22,739 bases of DNA. It comes from JBBQIY01 sp964553035. Lineage in GTDB: Bacteria > Verrucomicrobiota > Kiritimatiellia > RFP12 > UBA3636. The stretch spans positions 1 to 22,739 of the forward strand of contig CAZKJH010000056.1 in the NCBI GenBank assembly GCA_964553035.1, written 5' to 3'. The translations under genes and the position numbers were made by a program. The notes beneath the pieces are model-generated. The model was not told the origin of the DNA and made no database searches. It worked only from the letters and a program-made list of their open reading frames with translations. Positions 13,985 through 22,680 of the stretch are shown here, piece after piece (position 1 is the stretch's first letter; every line of letters begins with the position of its first letter).

Positions 13985-15783
13985 TGAAATTAAAGCTAAT
14001 GCGTAGCACCGGAATCGGGCATACCGTATCAGAGATGATTCTCGGTCACAACATCGAAATGTGCCTGACCACGGCCGACGGCTTACTCTCAGAACGACTG
14101 CGCAACCCGAAATTCCTGGGTCCGGCGCATTCCATGACGGGAATCGCGCCCCATTGGCAGGGAATGAGTCACGGGATGGCAGCCTACGAACTGGCCCCCG
14201 GGTCGGGGCTCATGGGATCCACAGCGCAAATGATCCGTGTGCCGAATCAGCAAAGCAGACACTTCCTGCACCAAAATAAAATATCAGTTCGTGCCGGCGA
14301 GAAGTTAGAACTCGAAATATGGGCTCGCACATGGAATGAACCCGCCTCGGTACGTGTTACCCTCCTACCCCTATCGAGCATGTCAGAACCGTATGACATC
14401 ACCACGCTAGAAATTAACACCTCTTATTTCAGACGCTACACGGTATCCTTATGCGCAGATCGTGACGACAATGAGGCGCGCTTAGCACTGACGTTTACAA
14501 ACCCAAGCACGATATGGATCGATCAAATCCACCTTCGCCCCAAGGAGGAACCCCTGCTCTGCAAGAAAGTGATAGACGAGATGGCAACCATGCGCATCCC
14601 GACCCTGCGCTTTCCCGGTGGCATTATAGCCAACGCCTACAACTGGCGCCATGGAACCGGACCCGTCCATTTACGGCCTGCGGCACTCGACCCGGCGTTC
14701 CATCATGACTGGAACCTGAACTATGATTTCGGCTTAGACGAGTATCTCGGTCTCTGTATCGACCAGGGGATTCGGCCGACGCTCACCTTTAATGTCGCCA
14801 CCGGTACGCCTCAAGAAGCCGCAGAGATGGCCGCTTATTGCGCAACTTGGTTTCAGCAGAAAAAAGTGGAAGCACCGCTGATCTACTGGCATATCGCCAA
14901 CCATCCATACGCAATGACAACCGCGAACATGACACCGGCGATGTACGCAGAAGTCATCAAAGCTTATGTCCCCGGGGTTAAGGCCGCCTATCCCCACAGT
15001 CGCATCGTGGCCGTGATGGGCCGCGGCGATTTGGAAGCACCACCCGAAAAGGCACCATGGCGAGAAGCACTGTTTACCGAGGTCGCCGAGCTGATTGACC
15101 TCGTTATGGTACAAATCTATGCCGGTGCCAGTCCGTCTTCGCCCGCAGAAATGCAGCTAAAGGCACTCGCAGATGCGTTGGCGAGAGTCGAGCCCTCGTT
15201 GCGAGCGTTCATTGAGATGTGCCGCTCCCGCACAATACACTGGAACGTGGGAATCGCCGAATGGAATTGGTGGATGCAGGCTTCGCACTGGGACGGGCGT
15301 GATTTCGAAGAGCCGCCCGTCGCGTTACGGGGTCTCTTCATCGCGGGAATGATCCGGCGATTTGCAATGCTGGCACCGGATCTTGAGGTCGCGCACTTCT
15401 ACAATTTAGTCAATTGCATGGGGATCCTCAACCACCGCAATGCCGATGTCGAGGTTACCGAGGCCGTTGCAATATTTAAACTCTACCGCCCGGCTTTGCC
15501 TGGACGTTTCCTACCCCTGACGTTTGACGTCGAAGCTGAAACCGTCGAAGTGCTCGCTCTTGAAAATGAGGAGGCGACGTGGATCTTCCTGACCAATCGC
15601 AACCTCACGGAAACAGCGCAGGTTTCACTTAACGATTTTAAAACGGCGCAAGCTACCATCGTTAGCCTGAGTGCCGATTCACCGATGGGGGCATTCACCT
15701 GCTCCGACTTGCAACTCGACGGTGAAACGATAACGGTGCCTCCCCTGTCCCTGATCAGGGTCTCCTATACGGCGAAGACGTGA
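13984..15783 (+). CDS. GH51-like protein lacking the acid/base glutamate (alpha-L-arabinofuranosidase homologue)
   Basis: GH51 enzymes are retaining glycosidases, mostly alpha-L-arabinofuranosidases, using two Glu residues. The 599-residue product has an N-terminal beta-sandwich, carbohydrate-binding-like region (about 95-186), a TIM-barrel region with RFPGG (209-213) and GTGPVHLRP (224-232), and a C-terminal beta region after about 505. The nucleophile is kept, E426 in AEWNWW. At the acid/base position the family sequence GNE reads ANHP, with H307 replacing Glu. Two or more base changes separate Glu from this His codon and the flanking residues also differ, so this is not a sequencing slip. 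There is no signal peptide. GGAAGAGAG precedes the ATG. The next gene is a paralogue with an intact site. This protein may bind sugar, act with other chemistry, or partner its neighbour. Confidence 0.85.
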   Translation: MKLKLMRSTGIGHTVSEMILGHNIEMCLTTADGLLSERLRNPKFLGPAHSMTGIAPHWQGMSHGMAAYELAPGSGLMGSTAQMIRVPNQQSRHFLHQNKISVRAGEKLELEIWARTWNEPASVRVTLLPLSSMSEPYDITTLEINTSYFRRYTVSLCADRDDNEARLALTFTNPSTIWIDQIHLRPKEEPLLCKKVIDEMATMRIPTLRFPGGIIANAYNWRHGTGPVHLRPAALDPAFHHDWNLNYDFGLDEYLGLCIDQGIRPTLTFNVATGTPQEAAEMAAYCATWFQQKKVEAPLIYWHIANHPYAMTTANMTPAMYAEVIKAYVPGVKAAYPHSRIVAVMGRGDLEAPPEKAPWREALFTEVAELIDLVMVQIYAGASPSSPAEMQLKALADALARVEPSLRAFIEMCRSRTIHWNVGIAEWNWWMQASHWDGRDFEEPPVALRGLFIAGMIRRFAMLAPDLEVAHFYNLVNCMGILNHRNADVEVTEAVAIFKLYRPALPGRFLPLTFDVEAETVEVLALENEEATWIFLTNRNLTETAQVSLNDFKTAQATIVSLSADSPMGAFTCSDLQLDGETITVPPLSLIRVSYTAKT

Positions 15784-15858
15784 TCTGCCGTTGCGAACTG
15801 CTTTCACACCCCTATTCACCTACTTCTCAACCAAAAACTTCTCATTCGGAAAGACTTT

Positions 15859-17691
15859 ATGAAAACGACAATCCATATCACCAACAAGCGAATTGCACGA
15901 GCGAACGAAAAACTTCTTGGAAACAACATCGAAGGATACGAGAACACAATCCCGTCCATGCTCTCTAATCGCCTGCGCAATCCAAAATTTGCGGGCCGGG
16001 GAAATTACCAGACCGGGGTCGCCGAAGAATGGGAGCCTATCCAAAACAATATGCAGACCTTTTCCGCGCGAGTGGTTCCGGGTCTGTACCTCAGCGGAAG
16101 CGAATCGCAACAACTCCACAACTTCACCGAGAAGGAGACCTGCGGTATTTTACAGTACGGAGTGAGCGTCCGAGCAGGCGAGCATTTCGAGGTTGAGATC
16201 TGGGCTCGCGCGCAACATCGGCCTGTTGAGCTGAGTGTGGAGCTGCGCATGCACGGTCAGACTACACCCGAAAAAAGCAAAGGCAAACTTTCCATTGATC
16301 TGGCCCACTGGCACCGCCGCACCTGTCGCATTGACTCGCCGGGCGAGGGGAAAGCTTTCTTCTACATCACCCTCCCCCCCGACACCAAGGTCATCATCGA
16401 CCAAATCCATCTGCGCCCCGTCGGGCAACCACATGTCAGCCAAGAATTTCTGGAATCGTTCGATCAATTCCCCTGCCCTGTCCTCCGCTTCCCCGGAGGC
16501 TGTGCAAGCTGCACGTATCATTGGCAACATGGGACCGGCCCTGTCCATTTACGCCCGGTCTGCGATGACCCGGTCTTTAAATACAAGATGCACTACGACT
16601 TTGGCACGGATGAATATCTCGCGTTGTGCGTTGCGAGGAAGATGATCCCACAGATCACGCTCAACACGACAACAGCGACCCCAGAGGATGCAGCCGAATG
16701 GGCCGCGTACGTGCGACAGTGGTACGAAACGCGCAAACTCCCGATACCCGCCGCCTATTTTTCGTTTGGTAACGAAAACTATGGCGCGTGGGAGTTGGGG
16801 CACATGAGCGGCCCGATGTATGTTTCGCAACTCCGCGAATTCGTGCCTGCAGTCCGAGCAGCCTATCCCGAAGCCAAGATGGTCATCCTCGGCCAAGCTA
16901 ACTCAGTCGGTCTACGTAACGAGCACAAAACGCCATGGCGTGATCTGGTTCTTAAAGAGGCGGCTGACTTATTCGATATCTTCGCGGTGAATCGGTATTC
17001 GTGGGCGAAAGACACTCCCGACCTCGATGCGGCAATGAAATGCGTGGCCGACAATGTGATCGATAAAGCGAGCGATCTGGAACAGCAAGCGCAATTTATT
17101 CGTGAGGCGAAACTCTCCCGCAAAATAATAGTCGGCGAGTGGAACTACTGGACTCGCGCCAACCACAACGACCATGAAGGCTTCCGTGAGCCGAATGATA
17201 TCCGCCACTGCCTCTACGCGGCTGGTTTCCTTAACGTCTTCTGCCGCATGGGAGACAGGATGGAGGCGGCCAACTACTATTCGCTCGTCAACACCATGGG
17301 GATGATCCAGGTTCATGACGGTACAGTCGAAATCTCCGATGTAGCTAAAGTTTTTAATCTTTACGCCAAAGCCCTGCCGGGCGACGTATTGAACATCACC
17401 TACACGTCCCCCAAGTGGACCGAAAAAAGCCAGCCTCTTGATGTCAATGTCATTCGCACGAAAAAAGCCACCTACGCTTTCATCACCAATTACAGCACCA
17501 CAGAGTCCGTGACGGCGACGCTCGAAGGTATCGGCGAAATACAAGAAGCGCATGGGCTACGCGCTAAAGCAACGCATACACCCGTCAGCGAATTCACGCC
17601 GAAATGCAACGATGCCACCGTCACCGTCCCACCCATGTCTCTCGTTAGCGTTACGTGTGCCAATCCCAACTCAAAAAAGAAACATCAATAG
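15859..17691 (+). CDS. GH51-like glycoside hydrolase with intact catalytic pair (alpha-L-arabinofuranosidase-like)
   Basis: This is probably a cytoplasmic retaining exo-glycosidase acting on alpha-L-arabinofuranosides or a related sugar. The 610-residue layout matches its upstream paralogue: a beta-sandwich at about 100-187 (VSVRAGEHFEVEIWAR), a barrel with RFPGG (210-214) and HGTGPVHLRP (224-233), acid/base E306 in FGNENYG, nucleophile E427 in GEWNYW, and a C-terminal beta domain. All expected catalytic landmarks are present and there is no signal peptide. GGAAAG lies about 6 bases before the ATG. It follows the first paralogue by 75 bases and precedes the isomerase homologue by 76. GH51 covers several activities, so the sugar is inferred. 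The tandem pair suggests duplication followed by divergence. Confidence 0.88.
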   Translation: MKTTIHITNKRIARANEKLLGNNIEGYENTIPSMLSNRLRNPKFAGRGNYQTGVAEEWEPIQNNMQTFSARVVPGLYLSGSESQQLHNFTEKETCGILQYGVSVRAGEHFEVEIWARAQHRPVELSVELRMHGQTTPEKSKGKLSIDLAHWHRRTCRIDSPGEGKAFFYITLPPDTKVIIDQIHLRPVGQPHVSQEFLESFDQFPCPVLRFPGGCASCTYHWQHGTGPVHLRPVCDDPVFKYKMHYDFGTDEYLALCVARKMIPQITLNTTTATPEDAAEWAAYVRQWYETRKLPIPAAYFSFGNENYGAWELGHMSGPMYVSQLREFVPAVRAAYPEAKMVILGQANSVGLRNEHKTPWRDLVLKEAADLFDIFAVNRYSWAKDTPDLDAAMKCVADNVIDKASDLEQQAQFIREAKLSRKIIVGEWNYWTRANHNDHEGFREPNDIRHCLYAAGFLNVFCRMGDRMEAANYYSLVNTMGMIQVHDGTVEISDVAKVFNLYAKALPGDVLNITYTSPKWTEKSQPLDVNVIRTKKATYAFITNYSTTESVTATLEGIGEIQEAHGLRAKATHTPVSEFTPKCNDATVTVPPMSLVSVTCANPNSKKKHQ

Positions 17692-17767
17692 ACCAAATCC
17701 AAAAAACTTTATCGCGAACTTTGTCGAAAACTGAAAAAAGACCCATCCGAAGAAACGAAAAAATAAA

Positions 17768-19183
17768 ATGATTAAAGAACCTTGTCTCGCTCAGAAATCT
17801 GCCGACATCTCCAAATTGGGACTCTGCCCCATTGGCAAGTTTGTATTTAGTCACGAAGATGCCATGCGTTACAAGCGTGGGTTGCAGGCTGACTTGAAAA
17901 AATGGGGGATTGAGACGGTCGATCTCGACGGTGTGCTGGAAGACGGCATGGTCCGCGACCAGTCTCATACCGCTGCCGCAGTGGCTCACTTCAAGAAAGA
18001 GAAGGTCGACGGCCTTTTCATGCCGCACTGTAATTTTGGCACAGAGGGTGCCGTTGGTGTGATCGGGCGCGAAGTCGGTGTGCCGGTGTGCCTCTGGGGT
18101 CCGCGTGATGAAGCACCCTTGCCCGATGGCCGACGCCTGCGCGACAGCCTTTGCGGTCTCATGGCTTCCAGCAAAGTGCTGAACAAACTAGGTGTTCCCT
18201 TTTCGTATATCGAAAACTGCCGCCCCGATGAAGCGGCATTGGAGACAGGCATTCGGCAATTCGTACGCGCCTCCCACACGGCACAGGCGTTACGCCGCGG
18301 TTGCCGCATCGGCATGATTGGCCAACGCATCGATTTCTTCTGGACCACCATTGTCAACGAAAGCGAATTGCTCGAACGCTTTCACGTCGAAGTGCTGCCC
18401 ATTGACATGGTCATGTTCATCCGCGACGTTCGCCAGCGTGCACAGCGAGACGCCAAACGTTACGCCCCTGAAGTGGCGGCACTACGCACCCAGTGGGAAA
18501 TCGACAGCATGGACGACGACACCTTAGCTACGCTCCTGGCCATGCGGGATCAGATTTTCGCCCTTGCAGCAGACCACGGCTTAGACACCATCGCCCTTCA
18601 AGACTTCGATTCTTTGATTGAAGAATTCGGCGTCTATTGCCTGCTCGTCAACAGCTTGGTCTCTGAGCGTTTGCCGCTAGCTATGGAATCGGATATCCAC
18701 GGCGCAATCAGCACCTTGCTGCTCTCGCGAGCGGCAGGAGGTCAACCCTCTTTTCTGGCCGATGTGACAACCCGGCACCCCACAGACGACAACGGTGTCT
18801 TGATCTGGCATTGTGGGGCACCACTTTCGATGGCTAAGCCCGGTTGCAAACCGAAGCTCGGACGCCACTGGATCCTGCCCTCACCCGTCACCGGAATGAC
18901 TCACTTCCCGTTGCGTGACGGACAGATGACCGTGGCTCGCTTTGATGGCGACCGGAATACCTACAAACTCGCGTTTGGGCAAGGCGCTTCAATGCCGGGG
19001 CCTTACACGCAGAACAACTACGTCTGGATGAAAGTCGACAACTGGTGCCATTGGGAGCGGACGCTGATTCAAGGCCCTTGGATCCATCATACAGCCATGG
19101 CCTACGACCATTGCGCCGCTGTCATCGAAGAGGCTCTGCGCTTTGTTCCAGGTGTTGAAGCGATTCGACTGGATCGCGCATAA
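17768..19183 (+). CDS. L-fucose/L-arabinose isomerase family protein
   Basis: Family members interconvert aldoses and ketoses (L-fucose to L-fuculose, L-arabinose to L-ribulose) with a divalent metal such as Mn. The candidate metal ligands match the FucI pattern Glu-Asp-His: E307 in MESDIHGA, D332 in FLADV and H440 or H441 in WIHHTA. At 471 aa it is shorter than FucI (591) and closer to AraA (about 500), as in the many FucI/AraA-like proteins of unproven substrate. It is cytoplasmic. Being downstream of two GH51-like genes, L-arabinose is the natural guess, but FucI-like features leave L-fucose or another 6-deoxy sugar open. No kinase or aldolase for either pathway is in the window. The ribosome site is weak (AAGAAA). 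Confidence 0.85.
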   Translation: MIKEPCLAQKSADISKLGLCPIGKFVFSHEDAMRYKRGLQADLKKWGIETVDLDGVLEDGMVRDQSHTAAAVAHFKKEKVDGLFMPHCNFGTEGAVGVIGREVGVPVCLWGPRDEAPLPDGRRLRDSLCGLMASSKVLNKLGVPFSYIENCRPDEAALETGIRQFVRASHTAQALRRGCRIGMIGQRIDFFWTTIVNESELLERFHVEVLPIDMVMFIRDVRQRAQRDAKRYAPEVAALRTQWEIDSMDDDTLATLLAMRDQIFALAADHGLDTIALQDFDSLIEEFGVYCLLVNSLVSERLPLAMESDIHGAISTLLLSRAAGGQPSFLADVTTRHPTDDNGVLIWHCGAPLSMAKPGCKPKLGRHWILPSPVTGMTHFPLRDGQMTVARFDGDRNTYKLAFGQGASMPGPYTQNNYVWMKVDNWCHWERTLIQGPWIHHTAMAYDHCAAVIEEALRFVPGVEAIRLDRA

Positions 19184-19313
19184 CGAGAAGGATGAAGGCG
19201 GAAGAATGAGCATGGTGCTGTCCAGCTCTTTCGTGACATTATGTTGCGAACCTTGGACTAATCTGACTCAAACTCTTTCTTAAACCGCACACTTACTCGA
19301 CACACTTATTCCT

Positions 19314-20612
19314 ATGCCTAATCGTATGACAACAGACGAGGTAACCCCAGAGGAGCGGCGCAACATGCGTTTGGCGATAACCTCGGCTTGCTGGGGTGCT
19401 CTGCCGCAGGTCATGGTCAAGGATAGCGGCATCATCGTCATCTTCGCAGCGCTAATCGGTGCCAGCGAGATGGTGTCGGTCATGAGCACTGCACTGCAGG
19501 ACTTAGCCGTCTGTCTGCTCATGTTGCCATGTGCAGCCCTTTCGGATAGACTTGGTGTTAAACGTCAAATAAGCCTGTTTGTCTGGATGGGCTCTGTGGC
19601 CATGATGGTCAGTGCCTGTGCACCGTGGATGCACGAATGGGCCAGTCGCGTCTTGTTGGGTGCGATCGGAGTCTTCGCCGTGGCGATGAGTGGTTACACA
19701 GCAGCTTGGTTCCCTTTGTTAGAGCGTGTGGTACCGCCTTCGCAGCGAGGCTCCTTTTTTGGCCGCATGCGGTTTGCCTGGCAAACAACAGCAACCTTAT
19801 TCATTCTAACCTCTGGGTGGTTTCTCGGACGCTATGCAACAGTCGAGCGCCTGCAAGTCATCATCGTGCTAGCAGCAACTGCCAGTCTCGGTCGCGCATT
19901 CTATGTGAGCCGCATTGTGTTGAAACCGATTGAAAAATCGTCCCCGATGCGACTCAGTGCCGCCATACGCGATGCAGTGGCCAACCGCTCGTTAACCGGT
20001 TTCGGCGTCTATCTCTTCTTTCTTTACCTCGCCGCCAATGCGGCGATCCCGGTGGTAATCGTCTTTGCCAGAAACTACCTTCATTTGGCCGATAGTTTGG
20101 TCGTCATGCTCTCTGCAATTGCCATGGGTGGGCTGATCGTTGGCTTCTTGATCGGCGGCTGGCTCGTCCAACGATATGGCGTCAAAATGCTCCTGCTGGG
20201 AGCCCATATCGGCTTCGCTATTCTCAACGTATGCTTGTTGACGATTCATTCCGGTAGTACCGTGAGTATTGTTAAGCTCAGTGCCATATTAGCTACTTAT
20301 GGCATCTTGCTTGCAAGTGCCTCAATCTCAGTTTCAAGCGAACTGTTGGCGTTGGCGTCACCGGCGAACAAGGCCGTTTCCATTGCTTTTGGGTACAGCC
20401 TTTATGCGGCAGGTCTCGGTGGCTCGCGGGCCTTGGCTTCACTCATCCTGGGGAGTGGAATCCTTGCAGAACGGTGGCAGATCGGCACCATCGTCTTCAC
20501 GCGCTACCACAGCCTTTTTCTGGCCAATGCTGTGGGCGTGGCTCTCGCCATGGCCTTGCTTGTGTTTGTTCCTGCGGTTAACCGTCGTGTCGGGCGATTG
20601 CCTGCGCTCTGA
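19314..20612 (+). CDS. major facilitator superfamily transporter
   Basis: This is an inner-membrane secondary transporter of 432 residues, the usual MFS length, with about 12 hydrophobic segments in two halves separated by a charged loop (about 195-215). The MFS motif A is visible as SDRLGVKRQ in the loop after the second segment, and PSQRGSFFGR lies in the loop after the fourth or fifth. Neither upstream ATG (19314 or in-frame 19326) has a good ribosome site; I keep the first. It follows the isomerase homologue by 130 bases with no clear terminator, so co-transcription is possible. Uptake of the oligosaccharide or sugar used by the cluster is the likely role, but MFS substrates cannot be read from sequence. 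Confidence 0.88.
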   Translation: MPNRMTTDEVTPEERRNMRLAITSACWGALPQVMVKDSGIIVIFAALIGASEMVSVMSTALQDLAVCLLMLPCAALSDRLGVKRQISLFVWMGSVAMMVSACAPWMHEWASRVLLGAIGVFAVAMSGYTAAWFPLLERVVPPSQRGSFFGRMRFAWQTTATLFILTSGWFLGRYATVERLQVIIVLAATASLGRAFYVSRIVLKPIEKSSPMRLSAAIRDAVANRSLTGFGVYLFFLYLAANAAIPVVIVFARNYLHLADSLVVMLSAIAMGGLIVGFLIGGWLVQRYGVKMLLLGAHIGFAILNVCLLTIHSGSTVSIVKLSAILATYGILLASASISVSSELLALASPANKAVSIAFGYSLYAAGLGGSRALASLILGSGILAERWQIGTIVFTRYHSLFLANAVGVALAMALLVFVPAVNRRVGRLPAL

Positions 20613-20622
20613 GGTTCAGAGC
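20606..20622. terminator. hairpin at the convergent 3' ends of the MFS and dehydrogenase genes
   Basis: GCTCTGA (20606-20612) and TCAGAGC (20616-20622) form a perfect 7-bp stem with a 3-base loop, and the MFS stop codon lies in the left arm. No T-run follows in either direction, so it is at best a Rho-type or blocking structure between convergent genes only 45 bases apart. Confidence 0.3.
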
Positions 20623-20657
20623 TCACGAAAAACCCTTAATTACGGAAATCATGTCTT

Positions 20658-21770
20658 TCAGACGAGTGTTTTTACACCATAAACGTCTGGAGCCAGGGCG
20701 AAGGCCGGGTTTTGACGCTTCACCTGCTCGGTCCAACGAACAACCTCGATGGCTTCTTCAAGCGAAATTGGATAGGGCTTCTTGTTCCTGATCGTCTCGA
20801 ATACGGCATAGTGAAGTGCTCGCAAATCGGCCTTGTTAGCTGGCTTGACCATGATCGTCTCGCGGATCCACGCCGGTGGAGTGTTGCCTCCGAAACCTCC
20901 ACCCAGCGGCGGAGTCCCGGGATCGGCAGTGCCGCGTTCCGGAGGCTGAAACGCAGGATCAAGATATGTCAATTGGATATCTTGTTCATCCTCGCAAATC
21001 AAGGTGCCCCGGGTGCCATAAACGGCGTAAACGGGAGAAGGCAGAACGATGCCACCGGAGATTTCGACATCGATGATGCGCCTGTTTTTACCCCTGAAAA
21101 TCAGTTTGAGATGGTCCTCTGCATCGCCCAGCGCAGCCACGTTCTTCAGATCACTCCAGAGCGATTCAACAGGGGACTCCAGCAACTGCAATGCTTGGTC
21201 GATTAGATGCGGGCCCCAGTTGTTCAACTGCCCGCCACCGCAATCGATAAGCGTCTGCCAGTCACTCCGGAACTGAAAGCTGTGCCGGGAGAGTTTGATT
21301 TCATAGACCTCGCCAAGAATGCCGCTGTGGATGATTTCGATCACGTGGTTGAATGTCGACTCCAGACGCCGGTTGTGCCGTACGAACAGTCGTCCGGGAT
21401 ATTTAGCTGCTTCTCTGGCCAGTTTCAGGGCACCCTTATACGTCAACGCTAACGGCTTTTCTGCTATGACATATTTCCCCGCTTTCAGAGCGCGGATCGC
21501 GTAGTCGACATGCTGGCTGGATCGGACGGCAACCACCACCAGTTCGATGTTAGGATCTGCTAGAAAGGCATCGCCGTCAAGATAGCCAACAGCACCGGGA
21601 ATTTTTTTCTTGAGGGCATCGAGACGCATAGGGTCTACATCACATCCTGCCACGATTTCAAATTCGGAAGCGTACGTCAGAAATTCCGAGACATGCATAC
21701 CCATCCCGGCACGGCCGAGGCCCCAAATACCAACCGTAATTTTTTTCACTGCTTTGTGCTTGGTTGTCAT
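20658..21770 (-). CDS. Gfo/Idh/MocA family NAD(P)-dependent oxidoreductase
   Basis: These enzymes oxidise or reduce sugars, inositols and their derivatives. The Rossmann domain shows GLGRAG (17-22), the acidic CDVD (43-46) that suggests NAD rather than NADP preference, and the family's EKP signature with K105. The second domain carries GGGQLNNWGPHLID (178-191), with H188 and D191 at the usual active-site positions, and a Pro/Gly-rich loop near residues 275-295. At 370 aa it has standard length and no signal peptide. AGAGG lies 8 bases before the ATG. It is the second gene after the CBM9-like protein (45-base gap) and converges on the sugar-use operon. The substrate is unknown; family members in such clusters often act on the released sugar or its lactone. 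Confidence 0.93.
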   Translation of the reverse strand: MTTKHKAVKKITVGIWGLGRAGMGMHVSEFLTYASEFEIVAGCDVDPMRLDALKKKIPGAVGYLDGDAFLADPNIELVVVAVRSSQHVDYAIRALKAGKYVIAEKPLALTYKGALKLAREAAKYPGRLFVRHNRRLESTFNHVIEIIHSGILGEVYEIKLSRHSFQFRSDWQTLIDCGGGQLNNWGPHLIDQALQLLESPVESLWSDLKNVAALGDAEDHLKLIFRGKNRRIIDVEISGGIVLPSPVYAVYGTRGTLICEDEQDIQLTYLDPAFQPPERGTADPGTPPLGGGFGGNTPPAWIRETIMVKPANKADLRALHYAVFETIRNKKPYPISLEEAIEVVRWTEQVKRQNPAFALAPDVYGVKTLV

Positions 21771-21815
21771 CTTTTTATCCTCTTGCGAAACTCATTTTAG
21801 CGTGACGCTGTAAAC

Positions 21816-22487
21816 TCAGGCGAACACAAGGTCACCAAAACACTCAGGGAGATGGAAGTTCAGTTCCGAAACGGGTGACCAGGTAGCCCAGTGTGGGTAT
21901 GCTTTATCGCCGCCACACTTATAGAAATTGGCTTGCCAGTGTTGACCCGAAAGCCTTCCCAGAGGGCCTGTATAAGCCTCCAGTAGCGCCATGGGTATGA
22001 TCCAACCGTTACCCCAGTCAATCGGGTCGACAATCGTTGGAACGACGACTGTAGGCAAGGAATGCCAGATTTCGACTTGCTTGGCCCACTCGGCTGTGAC
22101 CTTCTGCCACTGCTTAAAACCACTGGGAGTGCGCGTGGGATCCTCGATGTAGTAGAGGAGCATCGTGCCGCCTGCATTAACCTCGAAGTTAAAATAACCT
22201 TTGTCGGGGCGAGGACGGACGAAAAACTCGGTGCAACTGTCACCGCAGACCGATGACTGATACTCAGTCTGCTCTGATCGCACATACCGATCAGCCACCT
22301 GGAAGCGGATAAAGAGATGCGTGCCGTTGTGTAGCAGGCGGAAACGGGCATCGGGCCGATGATCACTTGATTTTTGAAGAAAGTTGCTTACTTTGCCCAG
22401 TTCGGCCTTGGACCAAAGTGGCTGATCAAATTCGGTTTTAAATCCGATTGTGCTTTCAACTTGATTGACAGTATAGTGAGGTTTCAT
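21816..22487 (-). CDS. carbohydrate-binding family 9-like protein
   Basis: The 223-residue product is essentially one CBM9-like beta-sandwich: an N-terminal Trp in FDQPLW, the core HNGTHLFIRFQVADRY, CTEFFVRP, FNFEVNAGGT, and the C-terminal block NFYKCG with HWATWSPV and FHLPECFG. Stand-alone proteins of this kind are common in PVC and Bacteroidota genomes beside glycoside hydrolases. I chose the ATG at 22487; the frame runs open to 22688, but that extra AT-rich 5' part has no family similarity or ribosome site. There is no signal peptide from either start, which is unusual for a module that normally binds extracellular polysaccharide. It leads the dehydrogenase in a two-gene unit. The ligand is unknown. 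Confidence 0.82.
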   Translation of the reverse strand: MKPHYTVNQVESTIGFKTEFDQPLWSKAELGKVSNFLQKSSDHRPDARFRLLHNGTHLFIRFQVADRYVRSEQTEYQSSVCGDSCTEFFVRPRPDKGYFNFEVNAGGTMLLYYIEDPTRTPSGFKQWQKVTAEWAKQVEIWHSLPTVVVPTIVDPIDWGNGWIIPMALLEAYTGPLGRLSGQHWQANFYKCGGDKAYPHWATWSPVSELNFHLPECFGDLVFA

Positions 22488-22516
22488 TTTTTCTTTAGTA
22501 GTAGCGAGACCCCACA

Positions 22517-22532
22517 TCATGTCAACACATGA
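22517..22532 (-). promoter_or_regulatory. palindrome upstream of the CBM9-like gene, candidate operator
   Basis: TCATGT, CAAC and ACATGA make a perfect 6-bp inverted repeat 30 bases before the CBM9-like ATG. The size and spacing suit a dimeric repressor. The rest of 22488-22680 is AT-rich and holds no other gene I can support. Confidence 0.35.
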
Positions 22533-22680
22533 CGCTCGGTGAGCTTCGGATTGAGCGTTTGTTTCAGAATTCTCAAGCGAGTGAAACGTCCCGACATTTA
22601 AAGGGCTTAATAGTTGTGCATTGTAAAACCTTGCTAACCCAAAGTCAAGAAGATGAAACAACAGACCAGCAATTCTAATT

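Noticed and set aside
14894..14911. Sequencing error as the cause of the missing acid/base Glu
   Set aside because: Turning GNEN into ANHP needs several base changes, and the frame stays intact with normal similarity on both sides.
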